Assembly: GCF_001469895.1 (NCBI RefSeq)
Contig: NZ_LOPY01000040.1
Location: 186,001-250,000, forward strand
Direction: 5' to 3'
From: Pseudoalteromonas sp. XI10
GTDB lineage: Bacteria; Pseudomonadota; Gammaproteobacteria; Enterobacterales; Alteromonadaceae
Length of the DNA: 64,000 nucleotides
The position numbers were made by a program, and so were the translations under genes. Below are positions 54,279 through 61,471 of this stretch, piece after piece (positions within the stretch are counted from its first letter, which is position 1; every line of letters starts with the position of its first letter). Under the pieces are notes generated by a model. The model had not been told where the DNA came from. It did no database searches and worked only from the letters and a program-made list of their open reading frames with translations.

Positions 54279-54716
54279 ATGTTACAGCCAATTACCTTAA
54301 GAACAGTTAAAAGCTACCAACAAGATAACGACAAAGCGTCTGTTAATTTAATTCAAATTGAAGACGAAATTTCAGCAACTTTTGAGCTATTAAAAGTATT
54401 GCATCATTACAATAGCCAAAATGCATGGACACTATTAATTGCTCCTGATCATGTTCCTAGTAAAGCCTTACTAGATTCATGTTCGATTGATACCAGCAAA
54501 CTACTTGTGATCAGACAAAAACATTTAGTTAATCTTGAGTATGTTCTTAGTTCAGCATTACATAACGGTAATTTTGCTGCTGTGATCACATGGACAGATA
54601 TTGTAAACAATCATCAACTTGATTCGATGAACTTAAACCTTGAGCAGGCATCTGCTAAATTTTATTGTTTTACAAAAAGCGCTCAATTAAACAATTTAGT
54701 ACCGCAGCCACAATAG
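54279..54716 (+). CDS. sulA: SulA-like SOS cell-division inhibitor
   Basis: 145 residues from ATG 54279; a GTG three codons earlier (54270) lies inside the operator region. The protein resembles SulA along its core (ELLKVLHHYNSQNAWTLLIA, DTSKLLVIRQKHLVNLEYVL, SSALHNGNFAAVITWTD), with the usual Leu-rich helix pattern of the RecA-like SulA fold. Expected to bind FtsZ and block division during SOS. It has a LexA-type operator cluster directly upstream, as for E. coli sulA. Monocistronic. Confidence 0.85.
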   Translation: MLQPITLRTVKSYQQDNDKASVNLIQIEDEISATFELLKVLHHYNSQNAWTLLIAPDHVPSKALLDSCSIDTSKLLVIRQKHLVNLEYVLSSALHNGNFAAVITWTDIVNNHQLDSMNLNLEQASAKFYCFTKSAQLNNLVPQPQ

Positions 54717-54756
54717 GCTTGTTAAAATAACAATTTATAGTTATAGGTAAGTTGTT

Positions 54757-55236
54757 ATGACATCACTCACACACTCCCTTTGTCCTTGTGGCAGCGAATC
54801 GACTTACGAGCTTTGCTGCCAGCCTTTTCATACAGGTGCAAGCCAAGCTGATACCCCAGAGCAACTTATGCGTTCTCGTTTTAGTGCATACGCGCTCAAA
54901 GATGCGAAATATGTATTTAGTACCTATGCACAAAGCCAGCAAGCCGCTAACCCTGTTCGCGAAATTAAAGATTTTGCTAATAGCTGCCGTTTTACCAAGC
55001 TAAGTGTTTTAGATACTGAACATAACGAGCAAGAAGGTTTTGTAGAATTTAAAGCTAATTACTTTTACCAAAACTTGTATTGTGAGTTACACGAGAAGTC
55101 GCGTTTTATTAAAGAAGATGGCCTATGGCGTTACCTAGACGGTGATATAACGCCAGTTGCAGATATTAAAATTGGCCGTAACGACGAGTGCCCTTGTGGG
55201 AGCGGCAAAAAATATAAAAAGTGTCACGCTCTTTAA
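54757..55236 (+). CDS. ychJ: YchJ-type SEC-C motif protein (UPF0225)
   Basis: 159 residues. A YchJ-like N-terminus with [16 protein letters not shown] (Cys-rich) and a classical C-terminal SEC-C motif [15 protein letters not shown], each a likely zinc site. [20 protein letters not shown] and VEFKANYFY are conserved in the central NTF2-like domain. Function unknown, probably a metal-stabilised binding module. 40 bp after sulA but not clearly co-regulated. Ends 9 bp before the MITE. Confidence 0.9.
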   Translation: MTSLTHSLCPCGSESTYELCCQPFHTGASQADTPEQLMRSRFSAYALKDAKYVFSTYAQSQQAANPVREIKDFANSCRFTKLSVLDTEHNEQEGFVEFKANYFYQNLYCELHEKSRFIKEDGLWRYLDGDITPVADIKIGRNDECPCGSGKKYKKCHAL

Positions 55237-55245
55237 TTGCTCTTA

Positions 55246-55452
55246 TACCAATCCGCTTAATTAAGTAGTCTATTTTGAGGCAATAAAACCTCGTTGATAG
55301 CAAGGCAAAAATTTCGTTATTTAGTTGTGCTCGGCAATTGCTCCTGCATTGCTCTACCTTCTGCATCCATGCAGTCGTAAATCAGAAATTTTTAACGCAG
55401 TTAGCGACAGGTTTGATCCCTCAAAATGATTAAGTATTATTGCGGGTTGGTA
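55246..55452. mobile_element. MITE with imperfect inverted ends and TTA target duplication
   Basis: 207 bp. The left end TACCAATCCGC continuing to TTAATTAAGTA and ATTTTGAGG is mirrored at the right end (TACCAACCCGC, TACTTAATCATTTTGAGGG on the other strand). A TTA triplet flanks both sides (55243-55245 and 55453-55455), consistent with a target duplication, although short. No transposase. An internal frame is not a gene. The right end lies inside the esterase gene and provides its last codons. Confidence 0.78.
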
Positions 55453-56267
55453 TTAACCTGGTAAATCCAGTCTAAGGCTTGGGTAATCGTTGTTGGGAAT
55501 GCTGTTGCATGGCGTGCCTGAGGGATAACAAATAAATTTGTTGTAACCAGCGCGCCACCTTGTTTATTAATTTTAGCTGCTAATTGCCTTGCGCCCGACA
55601 CCATTTTTTCACCTTCACTTTCTTCGAGTTCACCCACTGCGATGTAAACTTTTGTTGTGTTGGCAGCTGGTTTTACAGCCATAGCTAATATTGAGTTTTC
55701 TTTAAACCACACTGAAGGACTGCCGATAATATAATTTGAAAAAAGCGAAGGCTCAGTGAATAAGGCATAAGCCGCAAATAAACCGCCAAGCGAGTTACCG
55801 ACTAACGTGCTTTTTTGGGTTGTTCTGAAGTCGGCCTCAATATAAGGCAATACAGTATGTTTTAGGTAGTTTAGATACTGACTTGCTCCGCCAGTTTTAC
55901 GCTGCCAATTTTTATCTTCAAATGGCGTATAGTCATAAATACGACTATTAAGCCCAGATACACCTTTTTGATATCCTACTGCAACGATAATTACCTCTTC
56001 TATAGCCCCCGAATTCATCATAAAGCGACTAGCACCAGAGGCAATTGGCAAACTGTAGTTTGCATCTAATAGGTAAACAACTGGGTAGCGCTTCTGGTTT
56101 TGCTTTTGGTAGCTGCGTGGCAACTTAATCGTAATGGGGTATTCGTTTTCGGTCTGTCTATCTTTAAGTAACACAGTATTAGTACGTGGCAAAGTAAACG
56201 GCTCAGCATGGCTTACATCGCTCACCCCCAAAACACTGATCACAAAAACGAGCAATATATAAGGCAT
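55437..56267 (-). CDS. Secreted esterase, alpha/beta hydrolase (PF00756-like), 3' end formed by MITE
   Basis: 276 residues from ATG 56267 (MPYILLVFVISVLG), two bases past the upstream stop and preceded by AAAGGA. A signal peptide (about 1-21, ending SHA) precedes KRYPVVYLLDANY, TLVGNSLGGLFAAYAL (nucleophile Ser near residue 160), DFRTTQ and PQARHATAFP (catalytic His). Fold and length fit the IroE/BesA/Fes-type esterase family; substrate unknown. The last codons, VNTNPQ and stop, are read from the right inverted end of the MITE (55437-55452). Co-transcribed with the 56270-56920 gene. Confidence 0.85.
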   Translation of the reverse strand: MPYILLVFVISVLGVSDVSHAEPFTLPRTNTVLLKDRQTENEYPITIKLPRSYQKQNQKRYPVVYLLDANYSLPIASGASRFMMNSGAIEEVIIVAVGYQKGVSGLNSRIYDYTPFEDKNWQRKTGGASQYLNYLKHTVLPYIEADFRTTQKSTLVGNSLGGLFAAYALFTEPSLFSNYIIGSPSVWFKENSILAMAVKPAANTTKVYIAVGELEESEGEKMVSGARQLAAKINKQGGALVTTNLFVIPQARHATAFPTTITQALDWIYQVNTNPQ

Positions 56268-56269
56268 AG

Positions 56270-56920
56270 TTAATCCTTTAGCCACTTCTTAATTGGTAAC
56301 AGCCATTCATCTTTTGGTTTATAAAATGCGCCATGGGAGAGCCCTGTATTAATGCTTATTTCTTCGAACTTAGTTACGTCACTTCTATCAATTAAAAATT
56401 GGCAAGAGCCAACCTGATCTGAGCGCTCAAAGATAGAATACACCTTGCCATAAGCCTTAACTGATGTGTGATTTTTTATAAGGCCTGCACAACCTGCCAA
56501 TATAATTAAGTTGATATGTGTACGTTTAAGTTCATTGGCTGCCAGGATCGACAAAGCCCCGCCCCGTGAAAAACCAACTAAACTAATGTTCGACTCAGCA
56601 ACACCGGCACTGATCAATGCTTCAATATCTGCAGCGAGTTTCTTCGCAAACGCAAAAGGTTCAGTGTCTTTTGGCCTGTGATACGCAATTAAATGATAAC
56701 TCTCATCTGCCAGTGCTTCTTTTACAGCCACAAAATCATAAACCCCAAAGGTTTTGTGAACAGGCTTAGGGTTTGTCCCTTCAACGATAAAACCATGTGA
56801 ATAAAAAACATAGTGACCATGCGGGTCAATCTCTGTAGGAAACTGACTGTAAATAGTGCCAGCGCAAACAGGCAAAACCAAACAAGCACAGAGTAAAAGT
56901 ACGGTATGTATCACAAGCAT
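56270..56920 (-). CDS. Secreted alpha/beta hydrolase, first gene of the pair
   Basis: 216 residues. A signal peptide (MLVIHTVLLLCACLVLPVCA, cleavage near residue 20) precedes the hydrolase core: HYVFYSHGFIVEG, ISLVGFSRGGALSILAANEL (nucleophile Ser about residue 119) and TGLSHGAFYKPKDEW near the end (His). The DLH/dienelactone-like or lipase family is possible; no further assignment is made. Followed by the esterase gene, two bases after the stop. Confidence 0.82.
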   Translation of the reverse strand: MLVIHTVLLLCACLVLPVCAGTIYSQFPTEIDPHGHYVFYSHGFIVEGTNPKPVHKTFGVYDFVAVKEALADESYHLIAYHRPKDTEPFAFAKKLAADIEALISAGVAESNISLVGFSRGGALSILAANELKRTHINLIILAGCAGLIKNHTSVKAYGKVYSIFERSDQVGSCQFLIDRSDVTKFEEISINTGLSHGAFYKPKDEWLLPIKKWLKD

Positions 56921-57119
56921 TCCTTTAAAAAATCACATTACACCTAATAGAAGATAACAACACCTTAAAAAATAATATCTTAGCAAAAAACTAAACCCTA
57001 CTCTCAGTAATTTTAATTAAATATCAAATTACTAATCGCAAGCTGTATCACGATTTAAACTGCAAGTTTCAACTTGAGGTAAATTCATGGAATTTCATAG
57101 TAAAACTATAAAAAACCAG

Positions 57120-57135
57120 ATGACAACGCTGTCAA
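57120..57135. promoter_or_regulatory. NagR-like palindrome upstream of metR
   Basis: ATGACAACGCTGTCAA, identical to the nagB site (24318-24333) at 15 of 16 positions. It lies 143 bp before the metR ATG and 200 bp before the divergent hydrolase start. Confidence 0.6.
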
Positions 57136-57188
57136 TTGTTTATAAAAAGGCGTATTGTAAAAAAGCAGTTAAAATACCTGCAAGTTTT

Positions 57189-57204
57189 AGACGTCTAGAC
57201 GTTG
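57189..57204. promoter_or_regulatory. Tandem MetJ boxes upstream of metR
   Basis: AGACGTCT followed directly by AGACGTTG: two adjacent met boxes (consensus AGACGTCT), the minimum for cooperative MetJ binding. MetJ-SAM repression of metR is known in gammaproteobacteria. Confidence 0.82.
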
Positions 57205-57277
57205 AAAAAATAAATTCTAAGGCGTAGTATGTTCGTAATCTGAGTTAGACTCACATTTTCCATGAGATTTTTTAAAG

Positions 57278-58165
57278 ATGATTGATATAAAGCACCTAAA
57301 AACCATAGCGACCCTTAAAGAAACAGGCTCTTTGGTCAATACCGCCCGTGAGTTGTTTTTAACTCAATCGGCTTTATCGCATCAAATTAAAGATCTCGAG
57401 AATAAGTTAGATTGCCAGCTGTTCGAACGTAAGACACAGCCTGTGCGTTTTACTCCGCAAGGTATGCTACTTCTGGAGCTTGCTAATGAAGTATTACCTC
57501 GTGTTGAGGCAACAAAATGTCGGTTAAAAGAAAGCCTTAACCAGCCAATTTCAAATTTACGCTTAAGCGTTGAGTGTCATGCATGCTTTCATTGGTTGCT
57601 CCCAACCATAAAAGAATTTAATAACTTTTGGCCTGATATTAAAATTGATTACGAGCGCGGTTTTAGTTACGACGCCATTCCAGATTTAATTAATGATGAA
57701 TTAGATCTAGTGCTGACTTCTGATATTCGTGAACCAGATCAACTTGAGTATGCTCACCTGTTTGATTTTAAATTAAAACTAATCGTTGCACCGGATCATG
57801 AGTTGGCAAAAAAAGCCTATGTCACCGCCCTTGATTTAAAAAACGAAACAATTATTTCGTACCCTATTCCCCGTGAGCGCCAAGACATCTTTAAACATTT
57901 TATTCAAAATGCACGCTTTGATGGCACGCTTAAAACGGTTGACCAAGGCTTATTGATATTTCAATTAGTGAGTGCAGGTATGGGGGTTGCAGCATTACCA
58001 GACTGGCTAGTCACCCCTTATGAAAGCCAAGGGCTCATTAAGTCTATTCCGTTAGGTGCACTAGGCCTTACTCGCCCTATGTATTTAGCAATGAAAAAGA
58101 ATATGAAAGATAACCCAGTTTATCGCCACTTTTTAAATACATGTAAGCAAAATAACGGTCGCTAA
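57278..58165 (+). CDS. metR: LysR-type regulator MetR
   Basis: 295 residues. The N-terminal HTH (LFLTQSALSHQIKDLENKLD, about 26-45) and LFERKTQPVRFTPQG are the LysR fold, and the effector part (LSVECHACFHWLLPTIKEFN, LDLVLTSDIREPDQLEYAHL, GMGVAALPDWLV) matches MetR closely along its length. It activates methionine synthesis genes with homocysteine as co-effector. No metE is adjacent; the divergent neighbour is a hydrolase, so the usual metE-metR arrangement is absent. MetJ boxes are upstream. Confidence 0.93.
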   Translation: MIDIKHLKTIATLKETGSLVNTARELFLTQSALSHQIKDLENKLDCQLFERKTQPVRFTPQGMLLLELANEVLPRVEATKCRLKESLNQPISNLRLSVECHACFHWLLPTIKEFNNFWPDIKIDYERGFSYDAIPDLINDELDLVLTSDIREPDQLEYAHLFDFKLKLIVAPDHELAKKAYVTALDLKNETIISYPIPRERQDIFKHFIQNARFDGTLKTVDQGLLIFQLVSAGMGVAALPDWLVTPYESQGLIKSIPLGALGLTRPMYLAMKKNMKDNPVYRHFLNTCKQNNGR

Positions 58166-58220
58166 AGTAATGCAAAATAACTAACATAACAGCATCTGTT
58201 ACAGACAATAGTGTTGATAC

Positions 58221-58985
58221 ATGTTTGAAATTAAAAAGATCATTGGCTCATTATTAATGCCCCTGCCATTGCTCGGGCTGCTTACTTTAGTGATGGTATT
58301 TTTAGCCATTACACATAAACGCAAAGCACTCTATTTTGGCTTTGTTAGTATTTTAACTTTAATGCTAATAAGCACGCCATTTATTGGTCAGTCACTGATA
58401 GCTGCAAGCAATAACCCGGCATGGCAATTTAACCAAGCAAAACACCCTAAACTCGATAATATTGTGGTACTTGGCTGCTCTATAATGCCCAACTCGCGCC
58501 TTCAAGCAAACCACCAGTTAGGCGATTGCGCGCTTGCTCGATTACTTGAAGGTGTTAAGCTTGCCCACCACTACCCAAATGCCACCCTCTATGTATCAGG
58601 AGGCGGTTTTGCCAATACTACCAATAGCCAGCTCATGTTTGAAACGGCAAAAGCGTTAGGTATTTCTGCAACGAGAATTAAACAAAACTCTCTCGCCATG
58701 GACACCGCAGAAGAAGCGAAACGACTTGCCATTTATTTAGTCGATAAAAAAACTGCCTTAGTCACCTCAGCGAGCCACATGCCGCGAGCGAAAGACTTAT
58801 TTAATGCACAAGGCATTGATGTGATCCCAGCGGCAACCGACTTTCAAGATTTTAGTCAGTATCCAACGTACAAACAGTTTATACCTAACATTGCAGTACT
58901 TGTTGCAGTTACCAGAGTAGCGCATGAGAAAATTGGCAGTGCATGGGTGAGTGTGCGCCGCTGGATTGATCCAGAGGCGCTGTAG
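58221..58985 (+). CDS. elyC: ElyC/SanA/YdcF-family envelope protein
   Basis: 254 residues. Two N-terminal hydrophobic helices (about 8-28 and 36-56) precede a DUF218 domain: NIVVLGCSIMPNSRLQANHQ, LLEGVKLAHHYPNATLYVSG, SLAMDTAEEAKRLAIYLVDK and TSASHMPRAKDLF. ElyC acts in cell-envelope (peptidoglycan lipid carrier) biogenesis. It is 55 bp downstream of metR and may be co-transcribed. Convergent with the Nif3-like gene, with a 4-bp gap. Confidence 0.88.
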   Translation: MFEIKKIIGSLLMPLPLLGLLTLVMVFLAITHKRKALYFGFVSILTLMLISTPFIGQSLIAASNNPAWQFNQAKHPKLDNIVVLGCSIMPNSRLQANHQLGDCALARLLEGVKLAHHYPNATLYVSGGGFANTTNSQLMFETAKALGISATRIKQNSLAMDTAEEAKRLAIYLVDKKTALVTSASHMPRAKDLFNAQGIDVIPAATDFQDFSQYPTYKQFIPNIAVLVAVTRVAHEKIGSAWVSVRRWIDPEAL

Positions 58986-58989
58986 AACA

Positions 58990-59742
58990 TCAGACTGGAT
59001 TGTCGATATCGATAAACGTTACATCAAAACCGTGCTGCTCAGCTAAAAGCTCGCCTAAGGCTTTAATGCCATAACGCTCAGTAGCATGGTGACCAGCTGC
59101 AAAAAAGTCTATACCTTGCTCGCGTGAACTATGAATCGTTTGCTCAGAGGCTTCACCTGTAAGATAAGCATCAATACCTTGAGCAGCCGCTAAATCAATA
59201 TACCCTTGTCCGCCACCTGTACACCAAGCGATGGTTTCGATTTTCTCTTTTCTTACCAAACTAGTTAATGGCGCACGATTAAGTACTTGGGTTATTTTGG
59301 CGGTAAATTCTTCACCACTTAAAGGTGTTTTTAAACGCCCTTTTACCGGCACACTATTTGGACCAGATTCAAGCCCACCTGTGAACTCAATATCGAGTAA
59401 CTTAGCCAGTTGCGCGTTATTACCAATTTCAGGGTGTATATCTAGCGGTAAATGATAGCCATATAAGTTAATATCATTATTTAAAAGCGCAGCAATACGG
59501 CGCTTTTTCATGCCCGTGATTGGCTGCGATTCCCCTTTCCAGAAATAGCCGTGATGTACTAAAATAGTATCTGCATTTTCTGCAATAGCGGCATCAATCA
59601 ATGCTTGGCTAGCTGTGACACCCGTCACTATCTTTTTTACGTCGCTCGCACCTTCAACTTGTAAGCCATTTGGGCAAAAGTCAGCGATAGAATCAGGTTT
59701 AAGAATGTCGTTTAATAATTGAGTAAATTGTTTGCGTTGCAT
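58990..59742 (-). CDS. Nif3-like dinuclear metal centre protein (YbgI family)
   Basis: 250 residues from ATG 59742 (MQRKQFTQLLNDI); the frame opens at TTG 59760 but AAGGA lies suitably upstream of the ATG. SIADFCPNGLQVEG, ILVHHGYFWKG (metal-binding HH) and GYHLPLDIHPEIGNNAQLAK at the N-terminus, and WCTGGGQGYIDLAAAQGIDAY, EQGIDFFAAGHHATERYGIK at the C-terminus, carry the conserved metal ligands. The family forms toroidal hexamers and may act in GTP cyclohydrolase-like or DNA-repair metabolism; the role is uncertain. Confidence 0.93.
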   Translation of the reverse strand: MQRKQFTQLLNDILKPDSIADFCPNGLQVEGASDVKKIVTGVTASQALIDAAIAENADTILVHHGYFWKGESQPITGMKKRRIAALLNNDINLYGYHLPLDIHPEIGNNAQLAKLLDIEFTGGLESGPNSVPVKGRLKTPLSGEEFTAKITQVLNRAPLTSLVRKEKIETIAWCTGGGQGYIDLAAAQGIDAYLTGEASEQTIHSSREQGIDFFAAGHHATERYGIKALGELLAEQHGFDVTFIDIDNPV

Positions 59743-59892
59743 ATAAAAATCGTCCTTCAACCCTCTATTTTGTGCAAATTTTGGCGTTTATGAGTGAAAA
59801 ATGGAAGGAAAATCGCAAAAAATTGAAAAGTAAGCTGAAAATAGGTATAAATATATATTCTTAATCTGTGTTTACAACGTATAGGGTCTCTG

Positions 59893-60270
59893 ATGAGCAA
59901 ACTAGACAAAACAGAAGTGTTAAATGCCTTCGAAGCAGCATACGAAGCAGCGAATGGTAAGAAACCTGAAATCACAACAAAACCTGGTTGGTATAGCATC
60001 GACGGTGGCAAAAATATGCGCCTTGCTGATGTTGCAGCGCTGACTGAAGAGCTCACTTCTGGTAAAACAGCTGAGCCTAAAGCAGAAGAAGCACCTAAAG
60101 CACCAGCGAAAAAAACCAAAACTAAAACCGCTGCACCGGCTAAAACAGCTAAAAAAGCATCGTTCACTGTTGTTACAGCAAACGATGACGGTTACAAAGC
60201 TGAAGAGCTTTGGATTGTTAACCTAGCTGAAAAAGACCACGATTGTCGTTTACCGCGTGGTGTTGTGTAA
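59893..60270 (+). CDS. Hypothetical protein with Ala/Lys/Pro-rich linker
   Basis: 125 residues. The N-terminal third (MSKLDKTEVLNAFEAAYEAA, KPGWYSIDGGKNMRLADVAA) and the C-terminal third (FTVVTANDDGYKAEELWIVN, then LAEKDHDCRLPRGVV) look folded; they are joined by a KAEEAPKAPAKK-type linker of histone H1-like composition (about 60-95). The ORF is real: it has GGTCTC-type upstream sequence, a start ATG and a good terminator after it. No function proposed. Confidence 0.72.
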   Translation: MSKLDKTEVLNAFEAAYEAANGKKPEITTKPGWYSIDGGKNMRLADVAALTEELTSGKTAEPKAEEAPKAPAKKTKTKTAAPAKTAKKASFTVVTANDDGYKAEELWIVNLAEKDHDCRLPRGVV

Positions 60271-60292
60271 TCAAATTACACTTAGCAATTTT

Positions 60293-60320
60293 AAAAACCG
60301 CTACTCGTTAGCGGTTTTTT
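60293..60320. terminator. Bidirectional terminator overlapping the HPP gene end
   Basis: AAAAACCGCTA-N4-TAGCGGTTTTTT; it contains the last bases of the HPP gene (stop 60301-60303) and follows the 59893 gene. Confidence 0.88.
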
Positions 60321-60777
60321 TATGGCTGTTCATTTGGCTAGTTATAATCCATTGGCTAAAATAGCCAAACAACACAATAAATACAGTTCCAATCAATACA
60401 GGCATCACTAAAAAGTCCCAGCTTTGCATAGATTGCATTATCAAAATTGGGTTTGCTCCTGCAGCGGGATGTACTGTGTCCGTCAACATCATTAGGCTAA
60501 TTGCCAACCCTGTGGCTATAGCAATTTCAACAGGCCCTACTGAGACATAATTTACAAATACGACGCCGATTAGTGCAGTTAAAAAGTGCCCACCAATAAC
60601 ATTCTTCGCTTTAGCTAAAGGGCTGTGTGGCACACCAAATACCAGCACCGCAGTTGCCCCAAATGGGGCCATCAACCACACCCCATAACTTCCTAATTGC
60701 TGTAAATAGGCCAATACAAAAATTGCCATACAAGCAAAAATACCCGCAATGGCCGCCTTGCTTACTTTATTCTCCAT
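60301..60777 (-). CDS. HPP-family membrane protein
   Basis: 158 residues from ATG 60777 (MENKVSKAAIAGIFACMAIF), preceded by GGAGG; the frame opens at 60861 but this start lies inside the double operator. Four hydrophobic helices. The family motif is VHPAAGANPI (about residue 112), in which the usual His-Pro-Pro reads His-Pro-Ala. PFGATAVLVFGVPHSPLAKA is the other conserved segment. HPP proteins include nitrite transporters in plants; the bacterial substrate is unknown. Divergent TetR regulator at 60878. Confidence 0.84.
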   Translation of the reverse strand: MENKVSKAAIAGIFACMAIFVLAYLQQLGSYGVWLMAPFGATAVLVFGVPHSPLAKAKNVIGGHFLTALIGVVFVNYVSVGPVEIAIATGLAISLMMLTDTVHPAAGANPILIMQSMQSWDFLVMPVLIGTVFIVLFGYFSQWIITSQMNSHKKTANE

Positions 60778-60792
60778 AAAACCTCCAAAAGA

Positions 60793-60836
60793 TAGACCGA
60801 GTTGTCTACCCGGTAAATGGTAGACAAGTCGGTCTA
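60793..60836. promoter_or_regulatory. Double TetR-type operator between HPP and TetR genes
   Basis: TAGACCGAGTTGTCTA (60793-60808) and TAGACAAGTCGGTCTA (60821-60836) are mirror images of each other, forming a 44-bp inverted repeat. Each resembles TAGACC-N4-GGTCTA-type TetR/NemR operators. Expected to bind the TetR protein encoded at 60878 and control both genes. Confidence 0.8.
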
Positions 60837-60877
60837 CTTCTGTCAAGCTATCATTAGTCATCTAATGAGGCCTTGTT

Positions 60878-61420
60878 ATGGATAAACGAACACATATTAT
60901 TTTGACCGCCCTGTCACTTTTTTATCAAAAAGGCATTCATAGTGTGGGAATAAACGAAATTATTAGTGTGGCGGGTGTCGCCAAAAAAACTATGTACCAT
61001 CATTTCGCAAGTAAAGATGAGTTATTATTAGCCTGCCTTAGTGAGCGACATAACAGGTTTTTAAATTGGTTAACGCATGCCACCAGCAAGCTAACTACTG
61101 TTGAAGAATTTAAAGTCGCCTTGATCAGCTGCCATGAAGCTTGGTTTAATTCTGAAGTGACTGAATTAGGTGATTTTAATGGCTGTTTATTTATTAACAC
61201 TGCCGCTGAGTTTGCTGATCCTACAAGCCCGATAAATCAAGCCTGCAAAGAGCATAAAATGGCAGTACAGCAGTTAATTAAACAGCGTTTATCAGCGTGT
61301 AATAACATGGAAAGTTCGCAGCTAGACTCGCACAGCCACTATTTGATGACGCTTGTAGAGGGCATGATCTGCCAAGCTAAACTATTAGGAATTAAACAGT
61401 TTCCTCATTTAAAACAATGA
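60878..61420 (+). CDS. TetR-family transcriptional regulator
   Basis: 180 residues. The N-terminal HTH (about 5-50) is IILTALSLFYQKGIHSVGIN, followed by EIISVAGVAKKTMYHHFASK, the recognition helix. The C-terminal effector domain has FNGCLFINTAAEFAD, a pattern typical of the NemR/AcrR-like TetR group (its cysteine may be redox-active). Divergent from HPP, with the double operator between, so autoregulation and control of HPP are expected. Confidence 0.9.
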   Translation: MDKRTHIILTALSLFYQKGIHSVGINEIISVAGVAKKTMYHHFASKDELLLACLSERHNRFLNWLTHATSKLTTVEEFKVALISCHEAWFNSEVTELGDFNGCLFINTAAEFADPTSPINQACKEHKMAVQQLIKQRLSACNNMESSQLDSHSHYLMTLVEGMICQAKLLGIKQFPHLKQ

Positions 61421-61426
61421 GCAAAT

Positions 61427-61451
61427 AAAAAAGCGGCACAATGGCCGCTTT
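61427..61451 (-). terminator. Terminator between TetR and amidohydrolase genes
   Basis: AAAGCGGC-N6-GCCGCTTT with T6 on the minus strand, 21 bp past the amidohydrolase stop. Confidence 0.82.
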
Positions 61452-61471
61452 CAGTTTAGATTTCCGCTAAG

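Larger units (their letters stand above)
56921..57277. promoter_or_regulatory. 357-bp AT-rich divergent promoter region before metR
   Basis: Non-coding. It contains a NagR-like palindrome (57120-57135) and two tandem MetJ boxes (57189-57204). TGAGGTAAATTCA (57075-57087) is a near-match of the MetR motif TGAA-N5-TTCA. Between 56921 and 57074 nothing was recognised. Confidence 0.5.

Noticed and set aside
55166..55366. Short frame inside the MITE
   Set aside because: MITEs carry no transposase and this frame has no recognisable features or start signal.
59757..60167. 136-residue minus-strand frame with hydrophobic stretches opposite the 59893 gene
   Set aside because: It is the antisense of an Ala/Lys/Pro-rich coding region, which creates Leu/Ala/Phe-rich frames. 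No ribosome-binding site and it lacks family features; the plus-strand gene is supported by its terminator and start.
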